Origin: Prinia subflava
Taxonomy: Eukaryota > Chordata > Aves > Passeriformes > Cisticolidae
NCBI RefSeq assembly: GCF_021018805.1
Contig: NC_086254.1
Location: 4,451,001-4,515,000, forward strand
Length of the DNA stretch: 64,000 nucleotides
Reading direction: 5' to 3'
The notes beneath the pieces were generated by a model. It ran no database searches and was not told the origin of the DNA. It was given only the letters and a program-made list of their open reading frames with translations. This document shows positions 59,039-64,000 of the stretch, piece after piece (the first letter of the stretch is position 1; every line of letters starts with the position of its first letter). A program made the position numbers and the translations under genes.

Positions 59039-61573
59039 ATTGCATTAAGTAGTACTTAATTAATGTAAGCCATGAGAGAGAAATCCAAGCAACTTGCTCC
59101 TTGGAGCTGGATGTTTTACTGAGAACTGAGCCAGAGTGACATAACTGGTGACTTTTTTTCAGAAGTTGAGCTGTTGGTTGCCTCTCGTCTCCACTGAGAT
59201 TTGTCCTTCAACACCAGCTAAAAAAATTTGAGAGCAGGTTTTCTGCTTGATCTTTCACATTCTTTGTCTGAGAGCCCTCATCAGAGTGCTCCTTGCTCTG
59301 AACTTTGTAATTTGTCAGTCCTGAATGTCTCAAAGGCTGTGGGCACAGCTGTGAGACAGAAACTGCACATGCAAGGGTGTCCCAAGGCAAACAGAGCTGC
59401 AGGCACTGGCAGCTTCCAGCCCTTAACCCCTGCAGGGAGTTGATTGATAGACATTTTGCATGCAGTCACAATCAATAGAACTTTTTCATGTAACTAAAAC
59501 TGATTATGGGAAGAGAATAAAGTGAGAAGGGGAAAGAACAGGGGGAAATGCCACACAATTGCCACTGCTGGTTATCAGAACTTGCAATTTATGTCCTGTG
59601 AAAAACACAGACTGAAAGTCAGGAGGGAAGAGTTACTGGCCATGACTTCATTGATTCAGTTAATATAAAACATTATATGCTCACAATGAGAGATTTGTTT
59701 GTTGAGCTGCTGGTGAAAGGGGTGGATTCTGCCCGGTATAAATGACATGGTTCCACTTTGACATGTCCGAATATTCACTGGCCTTTAGTGTGGTTTTGTC
59801 CAGACCAGGAGAGCCTCAGTTCTCTGAGAGTAGTGTGACCTTTCCCCCTTAGCCTTTCTGGTCAAGATACAAGAGAGAGGATATAAATTTGGTTGTAGGA
59901 TGCAAGGAGCATGAAGACACTCAAAATGAAGTTCCCAGATCCTTTTGATGCACTATTGACCATTTTCAGGCACTTTTTCTCTTCCCTGTGTTCTGAACTC
60001 TGAGCTGTTCATTAAAAGGAAAGGAAGAAAAAGCAGTTCGCTCTGGCGGAGGCATTTAATCATTCTTGGAAGATCCCTGAAGGGCTGGTGGAGTCTGAGC
60101 TGGGCTCTCCCGGGGGATATTAGCGGCTCATCGTTCGCACATCAAGCTTCCGTAATGAGGAGTGGGATTATCAGAGAAAATCCCCCTGTGCACCGGCGAA
60201 TTGCCTGTGCACTCAGACTCCAATTCACAAAATAAAACAGCTGGATTAGCACAGGCAAGGCCAAGTTATCTGGGGGAGGGGTACACCACGTCCTGTGAGC
60301 AGAGCAGGCATGGCCTGAGCAGCGTTTCGTGGTTTGCCTGACTCTGAGGTCGCCTTGGTTTGGGGGAAAGTCTTCACAAAAATCTCCTGAATAATGGCTG
60401 GTTTTAGAGTTCCTGTCAGCGGTCTGTATGACGTGTGACTTTATGGAGGAGCTCTCCTGAAATTCAGTGTGCTCACAACCACCCATGTGTTGGCCAGTGC
60501 TAATCACACTCACTCGTTAATTGAAACACGGTGAGGGAAATTGGTAGCCTGCTATAGAATGAAATATTCCAAGGACATCTGGAGTTAGATGCATATATCC
60601 AGGGGGTGTGAAATAAGAAAGCAATTGTCTGTATCCCCAGGGAGCTGTAACCCTGTCAGTAGTATGGTTTTTTGTCCAGGGACTGTAGCAGGAGGGGTGC
60701 CTGCTCCTTGGAAGGGTAGGGACAGCGTTGGTATCGAGGTTAAGGAGCTCTACCAACCCCATGAGGGGCTGAGAGCCAAGGACACGGTGTCCTGCTAAGG
60801 CTGTGAGTGGAGCCCATCTAACGTGGGCAGGAGGTGGCTGGGCAGGTATTTCACCACCTGAAATATCAACCAAGCTTCAGAGTTTAAAAACATGTCATCT
60901 GCCCTGCACAATGAGAATTCCAGATGCATTCCCATCCTGTGATTTTCAGTTAATCTTCCACTGGCTTGTGATTTCTGAGGAGCTATAGATTGAACCCAGG
61001 CATGCTAGCTAAGCTGCATTTCTGAGTGGTAGGGGGGTTTTGTGTTTGTTTATTTGTTTTAAAATAATTTTTTCCTTTGAAATTCCTTCAATACCAAAGG
61101 GTAAACGGATTCTTGGGCACTAATTTAAGATATTGCTACTAATAATAGCCTAATGCTTGCTGTTTGTCAAAAGCTGAGAATTAGCAATGATGAAAGATGA
61201 AAGTGCCCCAAGTTACTTGGCAAAAGTGATGGAGGCAAATATTTCAGAGGTCATTTCAATTTTGAAATTTGCTTCCTCGGAGATTGTGCTGTGGTAACAT
61301 TTGCCTTCTAGATGTTATCAGGGAAGCACTGGAATTTCATAGTAACTGAAATGAAAGAATTCTAGGATGTGGAGTCTGGCTGTTGGAGATATCCCTGTCC
61401 TGCTGTTCTCATTAACCTTGCTGGTCTTGCAGGCAGTCCCTGTGCAGCCCAGGTCCTGCTTTTCCCAGTCAACATCTTACATCTTGAGCTCAAAATGGTT
61501 TGGTTGTCCCCATTCACTGATAACATGCTTGACTCCTGTCCTGTTTGTTATCTGTTGACTCTTCAATAAGCTT
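59039..61573. other. Non-coding stretch with a CpG-rich patch at 60039-60200
   Basis: ORFs reach 123 codons (minus, 60142-60513), unrecognised. About nine CpGs occur at 60039-60200, together with TAAT/ATTA words, in otherwise CpG-poor DNA; this could be a regulatory element. The rest shows nothing to name. Confidence 0.45.
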
Positions 61574-61630
61574 ATGTGGGGTTTTTTCTTTCTTTTTTTT
61601 TCTTAAGCAAACATAACCCCACATTTGCTT
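61574..61630. repeat. Two overlapping, mutually exclusive inverted repeats
   Basis: ATGTGGGGTT (61574-61583) is perfectly complementary to AACCCCACAT (61615-61624) across a pyrimidine-rich spacer. Overlapping this, AAGCAAA (61605-61611) is complementary to TTTGCTT (61624-61630) and encloses the right arm of the first hairpin. A transcript could fold one way or the other but hardly both. No gene context suggests a function. Confidence 0.75.
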
Positions 61631-62114
61631 GTGCATTAATTGAGTTTGTAAGTTAAATATTGCTCTCATTTAACAGCAATGCTGCAGGAGCACTGAGAGA
61701 CCACTCAGAGCAGAGCCCGCTGTGGGCATGGAACAAACACAGCTGCAGCAGGACCTGCCAGCTGCAGCTTCTGCAGCCCTAAACATTCCCTTTTTTATTT
61801 ATGGGAATAGTGGAAATGCTGAAGAAATGCTGCATTGGTAGATGCAGCAGCTCAAGGGCAGCAATGTAGGAAAAAATCCCTTTTAGGTTTTCTGTGCACC
61901 TTTTGATACTATCCTAATTCTGATATTTAGTTCTTGCGCAGCATAAAACTCCTGTTGCTTTTGGTCCTTAGATGAGTTCAGCTCATCTGAAAACCCAATT
62001 TGTCCCCTGGTCCTGGTCTGGAATTCTGACCTGAATCTTACTGGGCAGAGCAGGAAAGCTGTACCCAGGCACTGCTAGGAAATTTATTTGTGCTTTTTTT
62101 TTAGCTAAGCTGAG
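61631..62114. other. Short non-coding spacer with an inverted repeat
   Basis: No ORF of 60 codons occurs. AGATGAG (61970-61976) and CTCATCT (61982-61988) form a 7-bp inverted repeat around 5 bases. A T run at about 62094-62102 lies just before the repeat copy 2. Confidence 0.55.
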
Positions 62115-62308
62115 TCTGGCAGCATCTTGAGAACAGCTTTTGATGTGTTGTGCTCCTGCAGTTGGTGCCTCTCTTTGGGGTATCCTGGACCTCAGGGAGA
62201 TTGAAATATCTTTTCATTGGGAAAACAGGGCTTGTGAGGAGAATGTGTGGAGCTTGAACTGGGAGAATGTCCTTTGCAGAGGCTGTGGAAGCAGGTGCCC
62301 TGTTCTCC
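62115..62308 (+). repeat. Copy 2 of a ~190-bp dispersed direct repeat
   Basis: It matches 58609-58796 in the same orientation, about 3.5 kb away. Relative to copy 1 it carries 11 extra bases (near 62239-62249) and lacks 5 bases near 62200. The 11-bp insertion echoes the following GGAGAATGT text (62262-62270), so it may be a short templated duplication. Similarity starts at a shared TCTGGC and stops after TTCTCC. Confidence 0.9.
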
Positions 62309-63776
62309 TAGAAGTCATCAAGTGGCTGCTCTGATCTCAGATCAGAAATGAAGTGCCTGTTCCTGTGAGCAGGTGAAAATACCCCAGGATATATTTCTAA
62401 GAAGTTTCAACACCTACTTACTCTGTTTCTTTCCTTATCTCCCTCCAGCAATCATAAGTCGTGTGGAACACCTTTTTTCATAGAATTGAGCTGCAGGCTG
62501 AGAAGCCCTCTGCAGTGGATTGTGAGCAGGTTGCTGCTTTGACTTTTCAATTTATATCACTGCAGACAAATTTTATTAGCAAAATCTTGGGCAACTCAGC
62601 AGTGGATTTTTAGGCTCTGACTGGGTGCCTGGAGCTGCAGTTCTTTGAACTGTCTTCTAGAGGAACTGCAGCTGTATAAATGGATGAAGACTGTGGAAAG
62701 AAACTATAAATATGGCTTTATTAAGGTGGGTTTTTAAATCAAAGTGACTTTTTGAAATATTTTAATGAACCCTAAAAACTATTTTGCAGTTCTTTCCAAC
62801 AGTTATGTTACTTTTCAGCAATGGAAGAGGAGGGGGACGTTAGTGAGGGAACTGTGGCCATTGCATCTGTGGCAGTGCCTTTTCCATGGATTTGGCTGGA
62901 CAGAAAACTTAAAATGTCCAGGGGCTAGAATGCCTCTTCTGCTACTAATTTGCATGGTGTAAAGTGTAGCCAGGTTTCACAGGGATAGAGAGATACCACT
63001 GGGATGGTGTTGGGGAGTGAGGAATTTGGGAGCATTTGAGACATTTCCTGCTGCCCTGCAGCTCTTTCGATGGGCAGTGGTGGACTGTGCTTTACCAGGA
63101 ATGTGACAAACCTACTCAATATATGGTTTCCTTGCTGGAAGTAAATTGGAAACAACGATTTTGCACATAAAAAAAAACCGTGCAAGCATTGCTTGATGAT
63201 GGTTTAGTGCCTTCTGTTCCCCTCGTGTTCCTGTCCCAGGGAGTTTGGGATCTGTGCTCAAGCACACATGACAGGTCTCAGAATTCCACAGGCCAGCTGC
63301 TCCTTGGTGTTGGCTGTCCTGGAGTTAGTGGGGGGCTCAGAAAGCACCACTGAGCTGTGCTTCCTCAGCAGCTGGAGCTGGGAAACTTCGTGTTGGGGTT
63401 TTACATCAGAAGAGACATGTCCATTCCACCTTGAACACTCATCTCCACATCCCAGTGACTCCAAACCTGGCTTCAGTGAGCTCCAAAGGGACTTGGGCTG
63501 AAACAGGCAGGGAGTGGAGCAAGGGATGGGTGGAGGGATGTGGGTGGTCATTGGAAAGTCAGGACTGAACCTCTGGCAGTTCTGTCTTGCTTATTCTCCA
63601 CCATTACACTATGTCTTTGAGGTGAACACTGGCAAGGTGAACACTGAAGGCCAAGGCCATAGCATGGAGGAAATCATTCAGAAAGCTGCTCAGTCTTATT
63701 CTAGAGTGTAGAAATTGCTGTGATGGCAGCAGGTTTCCTCTGGGTGTGTGCACATGTCTGTGTAAATGAACATGTA
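62309..63776. other. Non-coding stretch, nothing specific seen
   Basis: ORFs below 100 codons on both strands, none recognisable. A short run of A lies near 63170-63177. No retroelement end or strong inverted repeat is visible. Confidence 0.5.
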
Positions 63777-63945
63777 AAGGGAAAGGCACTGGAGTGCATC
63801 ATCCAGAGGTGGTCTGAGCTGGGATTTCCACATAGCAGAGCCTGACATGGGGAGGCTTTGTAGCAACTACAGAGCTCTGTTAGAGGAGGCAGAGGTGTTC
63901 CAGATACACGGTACCATCATGGTAAAAATGTTTCTGGCACAGAGG
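63777..63945 (+). other. Weak candidate exon ending in a good splice donor
   Basis: One plus-strand frame is open from after a TAA near 63774 to CACAGAG|GTAAGC at 63945, an excellent match to the vertebrate 5' splice-site consensus. It contains an in-frame ATG at 63846. The roughly 56 codons resemble no protein I know, and no clear acceptor or promoter is seen. Open stretches of this size beside a donor-like hexamer arise often by chance. Confidence 0.15.
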
Positions 63946-64000
63946 TAAGCACCTCTCTTTTAATCCAAGTGTCACATTTTACCCGCTTGCAGTTTCCTGC

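Noticed and set aside
1..64000. Bacterial or phage-type system (CRISPR, defence island, operon)
   Set aside because: Avian retroposons, low coding density and no ribosome-binding-site/ORF organisation show that this is vertebrate nuclear DNA.

Overview
This is a stretch of vertebrate nuclear DNA, most likely from a bird and probably a songbird. The sequence is CpG-poor and has no operon-like ORF packing. It carries several 3' ends of CR1 LINEs, the dominant avian retroposon. It also carries two endogenous-retrovirus LTRs that I recognise, from memory, as songbird ERVL-type LTRs. The avian assignment is fairly firm; the songbird assignment rests on LTR resemblance and no search was run.

I find no protein-coding gene, tRNA, rRNA or CRISPR array that I can support. 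The ORFs are short and scattered over all six frames, and none shows a domain I recognise. The longest ones are by-products of two minisatellites, plus one unexplained 244-codon antisense ORF near 58.3-59.0 kb. The window therefore looks intergenic or intronic. I could not test for small spliced exons or lncRNAs, and a weak exon-like segment is noted at the right edge.

Layout. 0-9.5 kb: ordinary sequence with two CR1 ends and a CpG-dense segment near 4.55 kb that looks like the 3' end of a retroviral LTR. 9.58-9.92 kb: a 16-copy, 21-bp minisatellite. 10-25.7 kb: unremarkable, with an AT-rich patch (12.9 kb) and a MIR-like relic (22.3 kb). 25.7-37.7 kb: an A/C-rich tract, two CR1 ends, and an AT-rich, homeodomain-motif-rich segment (33.6-34.6 kb) that resembles a conserved non-coding element. 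37.7-38.5 kb: a complete solo LTR on the plus strand. 40.8 kb: an older CR1 copy. 47.5-47.95 kb: a 22-copy, 20-bp G-rich minisatellite carrying BamHI sites. 51.2-51.7 kb: an ancient CR1/L3-type fragment beside a MIR-like SINE relic. 55.8-56.5 kb: a complete solo LTR on the minus strand. 58.6 and 62.1 kb: two direct copies of a ~190-bp segment, about 95 percent alike outside two indels. 61.6 kb: competing inverted repeats.

Nothing here forms a gene system. The most informative items are the two minisatellites, the ~190-bp dispersed duplication, the LTRs as possible promoters, and the candidate conserved regulatory segments.
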